Shown: positions 47,313-58,512, counted from the stretch's first letter. The stretch is DNA of 64,000 bases from Nitrosospira sp. Nsp11 (GCF_900142705.1 NZ_FRBV01000001.1:310001-374000), one strand, 5' to 3'. Notes: a model not told the origin generated them from the sequence alone. Program-made: numbers and translations.

Positions 47313-49595
47313 TTAGAACTGCTGCCCAAATTGAAACTGAAACCGCTGCAAACTGTCGCCCGGTTTATCATTCAAAGGTTGTGCGGCACTGACTTTAAGT
47401 GGTCCCATCGGTGAAATCCACATTACCGCGACTCCCGCCGAATAACGCAAGCCTTCCTGCTGCGGCCTTTCTCCATCAGGACCCCAGACCGAGCCGCCGT
47501 CAAGAAATACGCTCAGGCGCACTGTTCGATCGTTTTTCATGCCGGGCATCGGGAACAGTACCTCCACGCTGCCTACACCGCGCTTATTGCCCCCGAGCGC
47601 TCTATTGGACGCGTCACGTGGACCCAACGAACTGATGTTATAGCCTCGAACCGAGGTATTGCCACCGGCAAAAAAATTCTTGAAGAAGGGAAGATCCTTT
47701 CCATTGTACCCGTCGCCGTATCCGAACTCGCCCTTCAACATAAGAGTAAAGATTTTCGTAATAGGATAATACCAACTAAGGTCATAACTCACTTTATAAT
47801 AGGTCAAATCGCCTCCCGGCAGACCTGCTTCAGCAAATACCCGCTGTGTGGTGCCTTCGGTCGTCCAGATGGCGCTATTTCGGCCATCGCGCCGCCAGCT
47901 GAGCGTTAGAGGTATATTGATGGTACTCCGCCCGAATTTTTCCACAAAATTGATGTTGCGCTGGGGACTGTTGGCGCCTAGATCGATTACAGTATTTTCG
48001 ATCCCCAGTCCACCTATAACCCTGTCGTTTTCGTTGACCGGCATGCCAAAGCGTACACCGGCGCCGGTGGTGTCGGTATTGAAGTTCATCACGGATGACA
48101 GCGAACTCGTATTCAGGACTCGCTTATAAAGATCGAACCCGGCGTTAATGCCGTCGCGGGTGAAATAAGGATCGGTATAAGATAACGAGTAGGTCTTGTT
48201 TACACGACCGGTATTGATCATGAGATTGACAAGTTTACCTGTACCGAAAATGTTGTCCTGGGCAATGGAACCGCTCAGTATCAGTCCCTCCATATTGGAA
48301 TAACCCGCTCCAAACATTACCGCGCCTGTGGGCTTTTCCTTAACCTCGACGTTCACGTCAATCTGATCGGTGGCGCCTGAAACCGCCGGGGTTTCAAGGC
48401 TGACGGAATTGAAATAATTCAGGCGGTCTATACGGGTCTTTGACTGATTAATCTTGCTGGTCGAATACCATCCGCCTTCGAATTGGCGCATTTCCCGACG
48501 TATTACTTCATCCCGCGTACGGTTATTGCCCGTTATGTTGATACGCCTTACGTACACCCTCCGCCCAGGATCTATAAAAAAAGTAAACGCTACCTGTTGC
48601 TTTTCCTTATCCAGTTGAGGCGACGCGTTGATATTTGCAAATGCATAACCATCATCGCCAAGCCGATCGGTAATGAGCTTGATGGATTCAGTCAGCTGCT
48701 CACGTGAAAAAACAGCACCTTCTTCAATTTTTATAAGCTTGCGCAATTCTTCTTCCGGTACCAGCAGTTCGCCAGCCAGTTTTATCTCGGACACCTTATA
48801 TTGCGGACCCTCAGCGATATTTACCGTAATATAAATGTCCTGCATGTCGGCAGTGATCGATACCTGGGTGGATTCAACGCTGAACTCAAGATAGCCGCGA
48901 TTGAGATAGTAGGATCGTAATGACTCAAGATCAGCGGAAAGCTTCTGTTTCGAATACTGATCCTCCTTGGTAAACCATGTTAGCAGACCAGGCGTCCTCA
49001 ATACGAACGCGCTCAGAAGCTCTTTTTCCTTGAAAGCCCTGTTCCCAACGATATTGATCTTGCGAATTTTGGCGGTCTTGCCTTCATCCACATGGAAATT
49101 GATTCCGATGCGGTTACGTTCAAGGGGCGTTGTGGTAGTGGTGATTTTTACCGCGTATTTGCCACGGCTGAGGTATTGCTGCTTGAGTTCGTGCTCGGCT
49201 CGTTCCAGCACCGAGCGATCGAATATCCGCGATTCCGCCAACCCGGCCTGTTTCAGGCCTTCCTTCAGTTTCTCTTTCTCGAATTCCTTCGCGCCGATAA
49301 TGCTGATCTGTGCAATAGCGGGGCGCTCTTCAACCACCACTATCAAAATGCCGTTTTCAGATTCGAGTCGCACATCCTTGAAAAAGCCGGTGGCATAGAG
49401 CACTTTGATGGCTGCTGCGGCCTTTTCATCGTCAAGCGTATCTCCCACCTTCACGGGAAGATAACTGAACACTGTCCCAGCCTCGGTTCGCTGTATGCCT
49501 TCCACTCGTATGTCTCTCACTACGAATGGCTCACGCGCCCATGAAACCGAAGCGCAGAAGGCAGAAACAAGCGCGACGAGATACCTGACTTTCAT
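47313..49595 (-). CDS. bamA: Outer membrane protein assembly factor BamA
   Basis: This 760-residue Omp85 protein is the core of the BAM complex. It has a signal peptide (YLVALVSAFCASVSWA), five POTRA domains (~20-420; first starts FVVRDIRVEGIQRTEAGTVF) and a 16-strand barrel. The lid-loop region holds NTSVRGYNISSLGPRD, and the protein ends with the beta-signal-like LQRFQFQFGQQF. It is 3 bp after rseP and 5 bp before skp, in the standard envelope cluster. Confidence 0.97.
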   Translation of the reverse strand: MKVRYLVALVSAFCASVSWAREPFVVRDIRVEGIQRTEAGTVFSYLPVKVGDTLDDEKAAAAIKVLYATGFFKDVRLESENGILIVVVEERPAIAQISIIGAKEFEKEKLKEGLKQAGLAESRIFDRSVLERAEHELKQQYLSRGKYAVKITTTTTPLERNRIGINFHVDEGKTAKIRKINIVGNRAFKEKELLSAFVLRTPGLLTWFTKEDQYSKQKLSADLESLRSYYLNRGYLEFSVESTQVSITADMQDIYITVNIAEGPQYKVSEIKLAGELLVPEEELRKLIKIEEGAVFSREQLTESIKLITDRLGDDGYAFANINASPQLDKEKQQVAFTFFIDPGRRVYVRRINITGNNRTRDEVIRREMRQFEGGWYSTSKINQSKTRIDRLNYFNSVSLETPAVSGATDQIDVNVEVKEKPTGAVMFGAGYSNMEGLILSGSIAQDNIFGTGKLVNLMINTGRVNKTYSLSYTDPYFTRDGINAGFDLYKRVLNTSSLSSVMNFNTDTTGAGVRFGMPVNENDRVIGGLGIENTVIDLGANSPQRNINFVEKFGRSTINIPLTLSWRRDGRNSAIWTTEGTTQRVFAEAGLPGGDLTYYKVSYDLSWYYPITKIFTLMLKGEFGYGDGYNGKDLPFFKNFFAGGNTSVRGYNISSLGPRDASNRALGGNKRGVGSVEVLFPMPGMKNDRTVRLSVFLDGGSVWGPDGERPQQEGLRYSAGVAVMWISPMGPLKVSAAQPLNDKPGDSLQRFQFQFGQQF

Positions 49596-49598
49596 ACT

Positions 49599-50966
49599 TT
49601 AACTGGGGATAAGCCGGCTGATATCGTTGTATATGGCAAAAGCCATCAGGACAAATAACAGTACCATCCCGACCTGCTGACCCATTTCGATAACTTTCGC
49701 AGAAACAGGACTGCCTTTGACGATTTCGATCACATAATACATTAAATGCCCCCCGTCCAGTATGGGAATAGGTAACAGGTTCAGCACACCCAGACTGATG
49801 CTGATGAGGGCGACAAAGCCCAGGTAGGATGACAGGCCCATCTGCGCCGATTTGCCTGCGTAGTCGGCGATTGTGATGGGACCGCTCACGTTCTTCCAGG
49901 ACACTTCACCCGCAACCATTTTCCACATCATATGCAAAGTAAATACCGACGTTTCCCAGGTTTTGCTAATGGCCTTGGCCATGGCTGTGCCCGCCGGATA
50001 GCTGACTTCTATGAGCAGCTTCTTCAACTCGTCATGATCGATTTGGGGTCCAATACCGATTTTCCCGATTTTCTCCCCGCTGTCGGTGGTTGTATCGGGA
50101 ATGACTTCCATGCTCAGCGTTGTTTCATTACGACGGATATCCAGCATGAGCGGAATTCCCGGACTGGCCCGTATCTTTTGCACCAGATCTTCCCAAAGCG
50201 TAATCCGCTTACCGTCTATTGCCAGAATCTCATCACCCGCCTGCAAACCGGCACGGCTACCTGCGCTATCCGGCGTGACCTGTGAAATAATGGGTTTCAC
50301 CGCGGGCTGATAGCTGCTCAAGCCGACCTTCTTCAGAAAATCGCCGTCCAGGTCATCGGCATCAATGCCGCTGAAATCTATTCGCCGCAAGACAAGTCGT
50401 CCGTGTGTATCAAGCGTCTCCACGGCCACGGCAGGTGACCTTTCAACCGCATTCGACAACAACAGCCAGCGAGCGTCCTGCCAGGTCGTGACGGGTTCTG
50501 CTTCGATTTTTACGATAGTGTCCCCCTTCTCAAAGCCTGCAACCGCTGCTGGTGTTGCAGGTGCGACGGGCCCCAGGACGGGTTTCATGGCGCTGACGCC
50601 GAGCACGAACAGGAACCAGTAAAGCACGATTGCCAGAAGAAAATTGGCGATAGGTCCTGCCGCGACAACCGCAAGCCGATGTGCCACAGACTTGCGGTTG
50701 AAGGCTCGCGTCAGTTCCTCGGGCGGAACGGCACCCTCGCTTTCATCAAGCATCTTCACGTAACCGCCGAGAGGAAAAGCCGCTACTACCCACTCGGTTT
50801 GGTCTTTTCCCCAGCGCTTCCGTAATAAAGGCCGACCGAAGCCGATCGAAAAACGCAGCACCTTTATTCCACACCAGCGCGCTACCAGAAAGTGGCCAAA
50901 TTCATGAAATACGATCAGTAACCCTAAGGCAACAACGAAAGCAACGATGGTGAAAATGAATGTCAT
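49599..50966 (-). CDS. rseP: Site-2 protease RseP
   Basis: This 455-residue inner-membrane zinc protease cuts the anti-sigma factor in the envelope stress response and clears signal-peptide remnants. The zinc site HEFGHF is in the first membrane helix (LLIVFHEFGHFLVARWCG). Two PDZ domains follow (GFEKGDTIVKIEAEPV; SRAGLQAGDEILAIDGKR), and the third ligand motif NLLPIPILDGGHLMYY is near the C-terminus. It lies between dxr and bamA. No rseA or rpoE is in the window. Confidence 0.96.
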   Translation of the reverse strand: MTFIFTIVAFVVALGLLIVFHEFGHFLVARWCGIKVLRFSIGFGRPLLRKRWGKDQTEWVVAAFPLGGYVKMLDESEGAVPPEELTRAFNRKSVAHRLAVVAAGPIANFLLAIVLYWFLFVLGVSAMKPVLGPVAPATPAAVAGFEKGDTIVKIEAEPVTTWQDARWLLLSNAVERSPAVAVETLDTHGRLVLRRIDFSGIDADDLDGDFLKKVGLSSYQPAVKPIISQVTPDSAGSRAGLQAGDEILAIDGKRITLWEDLVQKIRASPGIPLMLDIRRNETTLSMEVIPDTTTDSGEKIGKIGIGPQIDHDELKKLLIEVSYPAGTAMAKAISKTWETSVFTLHMMWKMVAGEVSWKNVSGPITIADYAGKSAQMGLSSYLGFVALISISLGVLNLLPIPILDGGHLMYYVIEIVKGSPVSAKVIEMGQQVGMVLLFVLMAFAIYNDISRLIPS

Positions 50967-51112
50967 GCGGTATGCCGGCTGGTAACGCGGCCCAGGGGAG
51001 CTTCAAATATCCGGAAGAAATGGCTTGCTGTCTTCCGCAAAGCGGGATAACAGCGTGATCGGTGAGAAATGATCAGGTTGGCGTCAGGCACAACGGGAGA
51101 AACGACGGTACT

Positions 51113-52300
51113 TTATGCCAGGCACGTCAGCCACTCATGTGCAGCTTCACGCGCTATGCTATCCGCATCAAGCACGTCATCAAGGGTGGCGATATCCTGG
51201 TGGCCGATAGTCTGCATCACATCTTCAATCATGGCCGGGATGGCGGTAAAAGGCATTTTACATGTCAGAAAAGACTCTACCGCTACTTCGTTGGCTGCGT
51301 TAAGTATCGCTGGTGCGCTGCCGCCGGTAGCCAGCGCCTGGTATGCAAGCCTCAAGCAGGGGAAGCGTTTAAAATCCGGGGCCTCGAAATCCAGCCGGCC
51401 AACTTTGAACATATCCAGAGGTGTCACACCCGTTTCAATCCGGTCCGGAAAACCCAGGGCATGTGCAATCGGCGTACGCATGTCCGGATTACCAAGCTGT
51501 GCCAATACCGAACCATCCACGTATTCAACCATGGAATGAATGATGCTCTGCGGATGAATCACTACCTGGATCTGGTCCGGGGGGGCCTCAAACAGCCAAT
51601 GCGCCTCAATGACTTCCAGCCCCTTGTTCATCATGGTAGCGGAGTCGACTGAAATCTTCCGCCCCATTACCCAGTTGGGATGAGCGCATGCCTGCCCCGG
51701 CGTTACCTGCTCCAGCGAGCTCAGCGGAGATTGCCGAAACGGCCCCCCGGATGCCGTCAGTAAAATGCGGCGTACCCCGATTGCACCTAAATCACCATTG
51801 AAATGCTGCGGTAGCGATTGAAAAATCGCATTATGTTCGCTATCAATCGGCAGTAGAGTAGCGTTATTTTCTTTGACCACATCCATAAAAATCCGCCCCG
51901 CCATGACCATCGTTTCCTTGTTGGCGAGCAGCACCTGCTTGCCTGCACGGGCGGCGGCAAACGTGGGACGTATGCCCGCGGCACCCACGATCGCGGCCAT
52001 CACGGTATCGACTTCTGCTAGCGACGCCACTTTTTCCAGAGACTCGACACCGCAGAGCACTTCGGTAGCAAGCCCTGCCGCACGCGCTTCGGTCTGCAAC
52101 CATTCAGCGCTCGCTTCCTCAAGCAGGACTGCATAACGGGGCTGAAAGCGACGGCATTGCTCCAGCATTTTTTTGGCGCTCTTGTTGGCAGCAAGGGCAA
52201 CGATACGAAACCGGTCAGGATGGCGTGAAACCACGTCAAGCGTACTTACGCCGATGCTACCGGTAGAACCAAGAATAGTGAGGTGACGAACTGCTATCAT
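51113..52300 (-). CDS. dxr: 1-deoxy-D-xylulose 5-phosphate reductoisomerase
   Basis: This 395-residue NADPH enzyme makes 2-C-methyl-erythritol 4-phosphate in the non-mevalonate isoprenoid pathway. Landmarks are [20 protein letters not shown] (NADPH loop), [22 protein letters not shown] (metal-binding acidic residues) and LTASGGPFR. The length is that of the family. The ATG overlaps the cdsA stop by 4 bp; a 146-bp gap separates it from rseP. Confidence 0.97.
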   Translation of the reverse strand: MIAVRHLTILGSTGSIGVSTLDVVSRHPDRFRIVALAANKSAKKMLEQCRRFQPRYAVLLEEASAEWLQTEARAAGLATEVLCGVESLEKVASLAEVDTVMAAIVGAAGIRPTFAAARAGKQVLLANKETMVMAGRIFMDVVKENNATLLPIDSEHNAIFQSLPQHFNGDLGAIGVRRILLTASGGPFRQSPLSSLEQVTPGQACAHPNWVMGRKISVDSATMMNKGLEVIEAHWLFEAPPDQIQVVIHPQSIIHSMVEYVDGSVLAQLGNPDMRTPIAHALGFPDRIETGVTPLDMFKVGRLDFEAPDFKRFPCLRLAYQALATGGSAPAILNAANEVAVESFLTCKMPFTAIPAMIEDVMQTIGHQDIATLDDVLDADSIAREAAHEWLTCLA

Positions 52301-53118
52301 AATTCGGACTGTAACAATAGAAGTGACAAAACTGCCAGGGGCAGGGTTGAAGTCAGGGCATCAATACGGTCAAGTATACCACCGTGGCCGGGCAAAATAT
52401 TTCCGCTATCCTTGAGTCCGGCATGACGTTTCATCATGGATTCAAACAAATCTCCGATGATTCCCATGGCGGCGAGTAAAAGTAACAGCGGTATCAGTAA
52501 CCTGGCTGGAACTTCGTCTCCTCCCGCATAACTCCATATCAGCGCATAAATAAACACCGCAGCCAGCGCTCCCGCCACGCCTTCCCAGGTCTTTCCCGGG
52601 CTGATAGCGGGCGCAAGCTTATGCTTTCCCCAGGCACGTCCGGAAAAATACGCCGCGGTATCGGATATCCAGACGGTGGACATGAACCCCAGCAGGAGAA
52701 GCGGATCGATGGACCGTAACTGGTACAGGGCAAAACACGTCGGCAGTAGCAGCAACCAACCCGTCAATGCCAGCAAGGCCGTATTTCCGATCGGACGTTT
52801 TGATCTCAGCAAAAACGGAACGCCCAGCGTCCAGAACACCAGTGATGCGACGTAAATCCAGAGAAATGACGTGGTATACGGATCAGCTAAAACGGCGCCG
52901 CTAAGCAGGAATAGCAATTCACCCGTCAGCAACACCGTAAATAAAAGATAACCGATGGAATGCTTGAGGGAAAACTTTGCGAGCCGGGTCCATTCCAATG
53001 AGCCTGCGGCAGTCAAGATAAGCAGCAATGCCATCCAGAAAATAGGCGACAGGTAAAATAATGCCGCAAGGAAAAGGCATAATATAATGACGGCGGTGAA
53101 AATCCGAGCCCTAAGCAT
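52297..53118 (-). CDS. cdsA: Phosphatidate cytidylyltransferase
   Basis: This 273-residue multi-pass membrane enzyme makes CDP-diacylglycerol. The C-terminal CDS signature is present: [20 protein letters not shown] then GILDRID. About eight hydrophobic segments are visible. It lies between uppS (47 bp upstream) and dxr (4-bp overlap), the usual proteobacterial order. Confidence 0.95.
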   Translation of the reverse strand: MLRARIFTAVIILCLFLAALFYLSPIFWMALLLILTAAGSLEWTRLAKFSLKHSIGYLLFTVLLTGELLFLLSGAVLADPYTTSFLWIYVASLVFWTLGVPFLLRSKRPIGNTALLALTGWLLLLPTCFALYQLRSIDPLLLLGFMSTVWISDTAAYFSGRAWGKHKLAPAISPGKTWEGVAGALAAVFIYALIWSYAGGDEVPARLLIPLLLLLAAMGIIGDLFESMMKRHAGLKDSGNILPGHGGILDRIDALTSTLPLAVLSLLLLQSEL

Positions 53119-53165
53119 GACTGGGAAGGTAAAGAAGAAACGGCACGGATGGAAAGGTGTAGAAG

Positions 53166-53963
53166 TTATGCCGTTTTTTTGACGACAGCTTCTCTTCCTC
53201 CATGACCGGGTGGCGTCGTTTGAAGTTGTTCGCTGGTGCGCCCAAACCGGCGTTCACGCTGTTGATAAGACTGGATCGCGAGGTCCAGCGCACGCGCATC
53301 AAAATCCGGCCACAACGTATCGGTGAAATAAAGCTCGGTATAAGCCAATTGCCATAACAGAAAATTGCTGATGCGTTTTTCGCCGCCGGTACGGATAAAT
53401 AGATCCGGTTCGGGAGCATAGTTCAAAGCAAAATGCTTCATCAAATCATTTTCGTCAAAAGAAGCAGCCAATTGCGGGTGTTGCTCCAGCATTTTCCGAA
53501 CAGCCTGCATCATATCCCAGCGCCCACCGTAATTGGCCGCAATGGTAAGTGTAAATCGATTGTTCCCTGCTGTAAGCGCCTCCCCATTGCGAACAAATTC
53601 GACTATTTTTTGATCAAATTTGGACAAATCGCCGATCACTTTGAAGCAAATGCCGTTCTCGTGCAGTTTGGTAACCTCCTGCTCGAGCACGCTGATGAAA
53701 AGCTGCATCAGAAATGCGACCTCGTCCGTCGGCCTGCGCCAATTTTCGCTACTGAAAGCGAATAAGGTGAGATATTCCACCCCGCGCTCTATACAAGCCT
53801 TGATCGCTGTGCGAACTGTTTCCACCCCGCGTTTATGCCCAGCCATCCGCGGCATGAAGCGATTTTTCGCCCAACGGCCATTGCCGTCCATGATGATGGC
53901 GATATGTCGCGGAATCAGGCCGGTTTCAGGTATTTCCCGAGTTGAACTGGTGGTAACGGGCAT
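53166..53963 (-). CDS. uppS: Undecaprenyl diphosphate synthase
   Basis: This 265-residue cis-prenyltransferase makes the C55 lipid carrier for peptidoglycan and O-antigen. Key motifs are [12 protein letters not shown] with the catalytic Asp, the segment [14 protein letters not shown], and the C-terminal [20 protein letters not shown] then [10 protein letters not shown] ~15-residue leader and a basic Gly-rich tail exceed the E. coli length slightly. It precedes cdsA and follows frr. Confidence 0.96.
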   Translation of the reverse strand: MPVTTSSTREIPETGLIPRHIAIIMDGNGRWAKNRFMPRMAGHKRGVETVRTAIKACIERGVEYLTLFAFSSENWRRPTDEVAFLMQLFISVLEQEVTKLHENGICFKVIGDLSKFDQKIVEFVRNGEALTAGNNRFTLTIAANYGGRWDMMQAVRKMLEQHPQLAASFDENDLMKHFALNYAPEPDLFIRTGGEKRISNFLLWQLAYTELYFTDTLWPDFDARALDLAIQSYQQRERRFGRTSEQLQTTPPGHGGREAVVKKTA

Positions 53964-54066
53964 GGGGATACGGTTGAGTCAAGGACATTTAAAATCCAGT
54001 AATGCGTAGCACCGTTCGCAAAAGCGGACGCTTACCTCCGCAATACCTTGTGCAGGCAGCTTAACC

Positions 54067-54624
54067 TCAGATCGCCATCAGTTCGGCTTCCTTGATCTGC
54101 AGAAGTTTGTCTATTTCCGCGATATAACGGTCGGTGATTTTCTGAATCTCATCCTGTCCGCGGCGTTCATCATCCTCAGCTATTTCTTTTTCCTTCAGCA
54201 GATCCTTCAGGTGCGTATTTGCGTCACGGCGGATATTTCGCACCGCCACCCGCGCGGTTTCACCCTCATGCTTAACCACTTTGGTGAGATCACGACGACG
54301 TTCTTCAGTGAGCGCGGGCATGGGTACGCGGATCAACTCGCCTACAGTGACAGGATTTAGCCCCAGATCGGAGCTTCGAATCGCTTTTTCAATCGCACCC
54401 AGCATTTTCTTTTCCCATGGCGCGACGGTGATGGTGCGCGCATCCGCCAGGTTGACGTTCGCGACCTGATTGATGAGCGTCGGTGCGCCATAATAGTCGA
54501 CCGTAACATGATCCAGCAGACCCGTGTGAGCCCGCCCGGTCCGTATCTTGCCCAGGTCCAGTTTCAGCGCATCCAGACTCTTCTGCATTTTTTGTTCAGC
54601 GGATTTTTTTATCTCGGCGATCAT
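54067..54624 (-). CDS. frr: Ribosome recycling factor
   Basis: This 185-residue factor splits post-termination ribosomes with EF-G. It starts [20 protein letters not shown] and has the conserved [20 protein letters not shown], then [12 protein letters not shown]. Length and sequence are standard. It lies between pyrH and uppS. Confidence 0.97.
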   Translation of the reverse strand: MIAEIKKSAEQKMQKSLDALKLDLGKIRTGRAHTGLLDHVTVDYYGAPTLINQVANVNLADARTITVAPWEKKMLGAIEKAIRSSDLGLNPVTVGELIRVPMPALTEERRRDLTKVVKHEGETARVAVRNIRRDANTHLKDLLKEKEIAEDDERRGQDEIQKITDRYIAEIDKLLQIKEAELMAI

Positions 54625-54724
54625 GATTGTCGTTTACGGAATAACGGAATTTTGCACTGATCGTTGACAGTCCCTATTTTACGGATGATTACAATGGTGT
54701 TAAGCAGTAAAAATGTAGACCATT

Positions 54725-55441
54725 TCAAGCCTGCACCAACGTTCCCTCATCTTCCCCCATCACCACCCGTTTCAGCGCACCCGGCTTGAATATGCTGAAT
54801 ACATTGAGCGGCAACTTCTGATCGCGGCACAAGGTCAATGCCGTCGCATCCATCACCTTGAGATTCTTGGCAATGGCCACATCAAACGATAGCTTTTGAT
54901 AGCGGATGGCGTCGGCATTCGTCTTGGGATCAGTGGTATAAACGCCATCCACCTTGGTGCCCTTGAGTACAATATCGACGTTCATTTCCATCCCGCGTAG
55001 CGCGGCAGCAGTATCGGTCGTGAAAAAAGGATTGCCTGTACCGGCGGCAAAAATCACCACCTTCCCGGTCTCCAGATAACGTATGGCCTTCCCACGGATA
55101 TAAGGCTCCACGACTTGATCAATTCGCAACGCGGACTGTACCCGACTTACCAAACCGCCGCGGCGCATGGCATCCTGCAGCGCCAGGGCATTCATGACCG
55201 TAGCCAGCATCCCCATGTAATCCGCGGTGGCGCGATCCATCCCATCTTCAGCGGACGTTATTCCTCGAAAGATATTGCCACCGCCAATTACCACGGCCAC
55301 CTGGACGCCCAACTGAATTACGTCGGTGATCTCGGCTACGATTCGTTCAATTACCGCCCGATTGATGCCATAGCTATCATCGCCCATAAGAGCTTCACCG
55401 GAGAGCTTCAGCAGAATACGCTTGTAAGAGGCGATCGTCAT
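54725..55441 (-). CDS. pyrH: UMP kinase
   Basis: This 238-residue bacterial UMP kinase belongs to the amino-acid-kinase fold. It has [14 protein letters not shown], the loop [31 protein letters not shown] and [14 protein letters not shown]. It phosphorylates UMP and is allosterically set by GTP and UTP in relatives. It starts 13 bp after tsf, so the two are very likely cotranscribed. Confidence 0.97.
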   Translation of the reverse strand: MTIASYKRILLKLSGEALMGDDSYGINRAVIERIVAEITDVIQLGVQVAVVIGGGNIFRGITSAEDGMDRATADYMGMLATVMNALALQDAMRRGGLVSRVQSALRIDQVVEPYIRGKAIRYLETGKVVIFAAGTGNPFFTTDTAAALRGMEMNVDIVLKGTKVDGVYTTDPKTNADAIRYQKLSFDVAIAKNLKVMDATALTLCRDQKLPLNVFSIFKPGALKRVVMGEDEGTLVQA

Positions 55442-55454
55442 GAATAATGAATAA

Positions 55455-56372
55455 TTAATTTGGCTGATTTGACTGCGACGTGTTGTCTTCTTTGGCCTGG
55501 TTTACTTGCGCCATCACTTCGGCGGCAAAATCGCCAGTTTTCTTTTCGATACCCTCACCCACGATAAACAGGGTAAAGCCATTAACCTTCGCAGACTTTG
55601 CGGTAAGTAGTTTCTCCACGGTCTGATCGGGATTTTTGACGAATGGCTGGCCTAGAAGAGTAACTTCAGCAAGGTATTTGACAACACGCCCATCAACCAT
55701 CTTTGTGACGATATCGGCAGGCTTACCGCTTTCCTCCGCCTGTGCCGCATAGATTTGCCTTTCGCGCGCCAGCAACTCGGGTGACACCTGCTCGCTTGAC
55801 ACACATATCGGTTTGCTGGCCGCGATGTGCATCGCCAAATCCTTGCCTAGCGCCTGGTCACCCCCCGTATAATCAACCATTACGCCAATTTTTGCACCGT
55901 GCAAGTATGAAGCAAGATGCCCCTGCGTTACATGTCGCGCGAAACGGCGCAGGCTGATATTTTCGCCTAATTTCATTATCAAGGCTTCCCGGAACTCATC
56001 CACGTTTTCCCCGCCCGGCAGCGCAGCGCTCGCCAATGCTTCGGTATCGGCTAAATTTTTCGTCGCTGCCAACTGCGCAAGATCGCGGACAAAACCGATA
56101 AAGTCTTCATTTCGGGCGACAAAATCGGTTTCGCAATTGACTTCCACCAAGGCGCCGCTCTTGCCATCTGGCGTAATATACGCCGCCACCATTCCTTCCG
56201 CCGCAACACGCGCGGCGGCCTTGCTCGCCTTGGCGCCACTCTTGATGCGTAGCAGATCCTCCGCCGCTTTAATGTCCCCGCCGGCTTCAGTCAACGCTTT
56301 CTTGCATTCCATCATGCCTAGACCGGTCATGTCGCGCAATTCCTTCACCCTTTTTGCGGTGATGTCCGCCAT
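55455..56372 (-). CDS. tsf: Elongation factor Ts
   Basis: The protein has 305 residues from the ATG at 56372, which has GGAG five bases upstream; the GTG at 56378 is less suitable. EF-Ts exchanges GDP on EF-Tu. The N-terminal UBA-like domain ([20 protein letters not shown] then KKAL) and the core segment [16 protein letters not shown] are diagnostic. A Gln/Ser/Asn-rich tail ([11 protein letters not shown]) ends the protein. It follows rpsB by 103 bp. Confidence 0.97.
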   Translation of the reverse strand: MADITAKRVKELRDMTGLGMMECKKALTEAGGDIKAAEDLLRIKSGAKASKAAARVAAEGMVAAYITPDGKSGALVEVNCETDFVARNEDFIGFVRDLAQLAATKNLADTEALASAALPGGENVDEFREALIMKLGENISLRRFARHVTQGHLASYLHGAKIGVMVDYTGGDQALGKDLAMHIAASKPICVSSEQVSPELLARERQIYAAQAEESGKPADIVTKMVDGRVVKYLAEVTLLGQPFVKNPDQTVEKLLTAKSAKVNGFTLFIVGEGIEKKTGDFAAEVMAQVNQAKEDNTSQSNQPN

Positions 56373-56475
56373 ATTCACTCCAGATATAATTTGTTAAAGT
56401 AGCCGGGCGTTGATCATATCGCCAGCGTTGCCTGCGCAGAGGAAAACCCATCTGGCCAGCTAACAGCAGCCCCTG

Positions 56476-57216
56476 TTATTCCGCGGCTATTGCCTCATCC
56501 GCCTCTGCCAGCTCATTTTTAACGATCTCCTGCATGGCCTGATTGCGCCCTTCCAGAATCGCATCGGCGACACCACGTGCATAAAGGCGTATCGCCTGGC
56601 TGGAATCGTCATTACCAGGGATAACATAGTTCAACCCCTCAGGGCTGTGGTTAGTGTCCACCACGCCGACTATCGGTATGCCGAGCTTCTTGGCCTCCGT
56701 AATCGCTCCTTTCTGGTAACCGACATCGATCACAAACATGGCATCGGGCAAGCCTTTCATGTTCTTGATACCGCCTAGGCTGCGATCGAGCTTTTCCAGA
56801 TCGCGCTGGATATCCAGCGCTTCTTTCTTGGAAAGCTTGTCGAGAGTGCCATCCTCAGCCATCGCCTCCATATCATGTAAACGCTTGACCGATAGCTTTA
56901 TCGTCTTGAAGTTGGTGAGCATCCCGCCGAGCCAGCGCTGATCGACATAGGGAGCACCGCAGCGGAGGGCTTCCTCACGCACGATATCGCGCGCCTGGCG
57001 TTTGGTGCCGACAAACAGAATATTGCCCTTGTTGGCCGATAACTGGCGCACATAGTTCATCGCATCCTGGTACATCGTCAGGGTTTTTTCGAGATTGATG
57101 ATGTGTATCTTGTTGCGATGGCCGAAAATGTACTGTGCCATCTTGGGATTCCAGAAACGGGTCTGATGCCCGAAATGGACACCCGCCTCGAGCATTTGTC
57201 GCATGGTTACTGACAT
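56476..57216 (-). CDS. rpsB: 30S ribosomal protein S2
   Basis: The protein has 246 residues from the ATG at 57216, chosen because AGGAG lies 7 bases upstream and S2 proteins begin near [17 protein letters not shown]. The open frame continues ~43 codons upstream but that part is untranslated leader. Conserved segments include [32 protein letters not shown] and [20 protein letters not shown]. It is first of the rpsB-tsf-pyrH-frr operon, and a near-consensus promoter precedes it. Confidence 0.97.
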   Translation of the reverse strand: MSVTMRQMLEAGVHFGHQTRFWNPKMAQYIFGHRNKIHIINLEKTLTMYQDAMNYVRQLSANKGNILFVGTKRQARDIVREEALRCGAPYVDQRWLGGMLTNFKTIKLSVKRLHDMEAMAEDGTLDKLSKKEALDIQRDLEKLDRSLGGIKNMKGLPDAMFVIDVGYQKGAITEAKKLGIPIVGVVDTNHSPEGLNYVIPGNDDSSQAIRLYARGVADAILEGRNQAMQEIVKNELAEADEAIAAE

Positions 57217-57372
57217 GAATTTCTCCTGTGGGGTTGAGCCTCTATCCGCCATAGTCGCTCTCCTGAAGAGCACCCTATTTGAAACAGACGGATATGCGAA
57301 TTTAAGCTGGCTTACGAAAAATTCATCCTGGAACTTGGGGACCAATTAACCGCAAAGCCAGATTAGCGGGAA

Positions 57373-57402
57373 ATTATATCATTTTTGCCGGGATTCACTC
57401 AA
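57373..57402 (-). promoter_or_regulatory. Sigma-70 promoter of rpsB
   Basis: Reading the minus strand, TTGAGT (57402-57397), an 18-base spacer and a perfect TATAAT (57378-57373) lie ~155 bases before the rpsB start. The long leader between them could carry the S2 autoregulatory structure known in other bacteria; I did not fold it. Confidence 0.7.
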
Positions 57403-57548
57403 TTTGAACCCGAGAAATGGGATATATAACTCTGGCGTGCGTTACGTTTCGTGCGCGGAAGGGCCTATATGTTTAGGCCTCGGAAGAGAAATAGCAGGAT
57501 TCCGTTGATAACGATTGGATTATCCTCAATCCAGCAGGACGGAGTGGA

Positions 57549-57574
57549 GTGAGCGGTCAACGGACGGATTTAGT
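57549..57574. repeat. Third copy of the CTAAATCCG...TGACCGCTCA motif
   Basis: The minus strand reads CTAAATCCGTCCGTTGACCG then CTCAC. The fabZ-side end of the 45823-46217 element reads CTAAATCCGGTAGCTGACCG then CTCAT. This is a match at about 20 of 24 positions. It lies in the 476-bp gap between rpsB and the YqjD-like gene. That gap otherwise holds the rpsB leader and promoter and a small hairpin (GGCCTA/TAGGCC at 57462-57479). Confidence 0.5.
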
Positions 57575-57692
57575 GGTATGTGTGTCAACGTACATAGCCA
57601 CGTCAACAATTGTGAGAAACTGATCACTCATGACGAGGCGCTCACAATCGAGTACTGCGTATATCTTCTGACTAACAATTGAAGGAGCCATT

Positions 57693-58103
57693 ATGGAACA
57701 GAATACTTCGGATAAGATTGATGACGCAAAAGCCGCGGCAGAAAACATGGCGGACCGGGCCGGCACCGCAGCTCAGCGGGTCGGAAATGCGGCCAAATCC
57801 GCAGGTAAGCAGGTGGGTGACGTCGCGAGTGAAGAACTCGCCAATCTCAGAGCCGATCTTGACGACCTGATTTCGCGAATACCCAGCTTATCGGATGTTG
57901 ACCTCGAGGAAGCCAAGGAAAAACTGATGGCAAAGGTTGCCTCCACGCGTGAAGCGGCGACGGACCTGGCCCACGATGCCCGCGAACAGTTCGACTATGG
58001 TGTTGAATGTTCCAAGGAGTGTATAAAGGAGCATCCCCTGCAATCGGTAGGTTACGCCGCCGGCATCGGCTTGCTGATCGGCTTGCTGATGACGCGCCGT
58101 TAA
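57693..58103 (+). CDS. YqjD/ElaB-like inner-membrane protein (DUF883)
   Basis: This 136-residue protein has an acidic, helical N-terminal part rich in Ala/Lys/Glu (KIDDAKAAAENMADRAGTAA) and a conserved KEHPLQSVGYAAGIGLLIGL near the end. That last segment is a single C-terminal membrane helix followed by MTRR. E. coli YqjD/ElaB are tail-anchored and bind ribosomes in stationary phase. Here the protein starts a run of small membrane genes. The ATG is preceded by GAAGGAGCC. Confidence 0.85.
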   Translation: MEQNTSDKIDDAKAAAENMADRAGTAAQRVGNAAKSAGKQVGDVASEELANLRADLDDLISRIPSLSDVDLEEAKEKLMAKVASTREAATDLAHDAREQFDYGVECSKECIKEHPLQSVGYAAGIGLLIGLLMTRR

Positions 58104-58143
58104 CCGTCCATCCGGCTCCAGCACCCCAGTCGAGATAATCGCC

Positions 58144-58512
58144 ATGTTTGAGTCCATCAAAAAAGCCCAACAACTCGGAACACTTGCGTTAGAGCGCGTC
58201 GACGACTATCTCGAGTTGGTGAAGTTATCAGCGGAGATTCAGGTTCAAAATTGGAAGAAGCAAGTGGTCAGCTATCTAATGGCAGCGCTTTTTTCTGCCT
58301 TGAGTCTGATCTTCCTGGGGTTGGCCGTCATCATTACCTGCTGGGACACCCCTTATCGCATACTCTCCGCATGGGGTGTTGCCGGCATTTACACTTTGAT
58401 AGCTTTTCTGGTTTACGCCGCAGCACCAAAACCGACAGTTTCTGTTTCGGCCTTCGATGTCGTGCGTGATGAATTGCAGCAGGATATAAAGCTAATGAAG
58501 GATGTGGTATGA
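58144..58512 (+). CDS. YqjE-like membrane protein (DUF1469 / holin-superfamily)
   Basis: This 122-residue protein has a helical N-terminus (KLSAEIQVQNWKKQVVSYLM) and two membrane helices (ALFSALSLIFLGLAVIITCW; GVAGIYTLIAFLVYAAAP), the plan of the YqjE family often annotated as a phage-holin-like superfamily. In E. coli yqjD-yqjE-yqjK form an operon; here yqjE starts 40 bp after the yqjD-like gene and overlaps the next gene by 4 bp, conserving that order. Function unknown. Confidence 0.75.
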   Translation: MFESIKKAQQLGTLALERVDDYLELVKLSAEIQVQNWKKQVVSYLMAALFSALSLIFLGLAVIITCWDTPYRILSAWGVAGIYTLIAFLVYAAAPKPTVSVSAFDVVRDELQQDIKLMKDVV

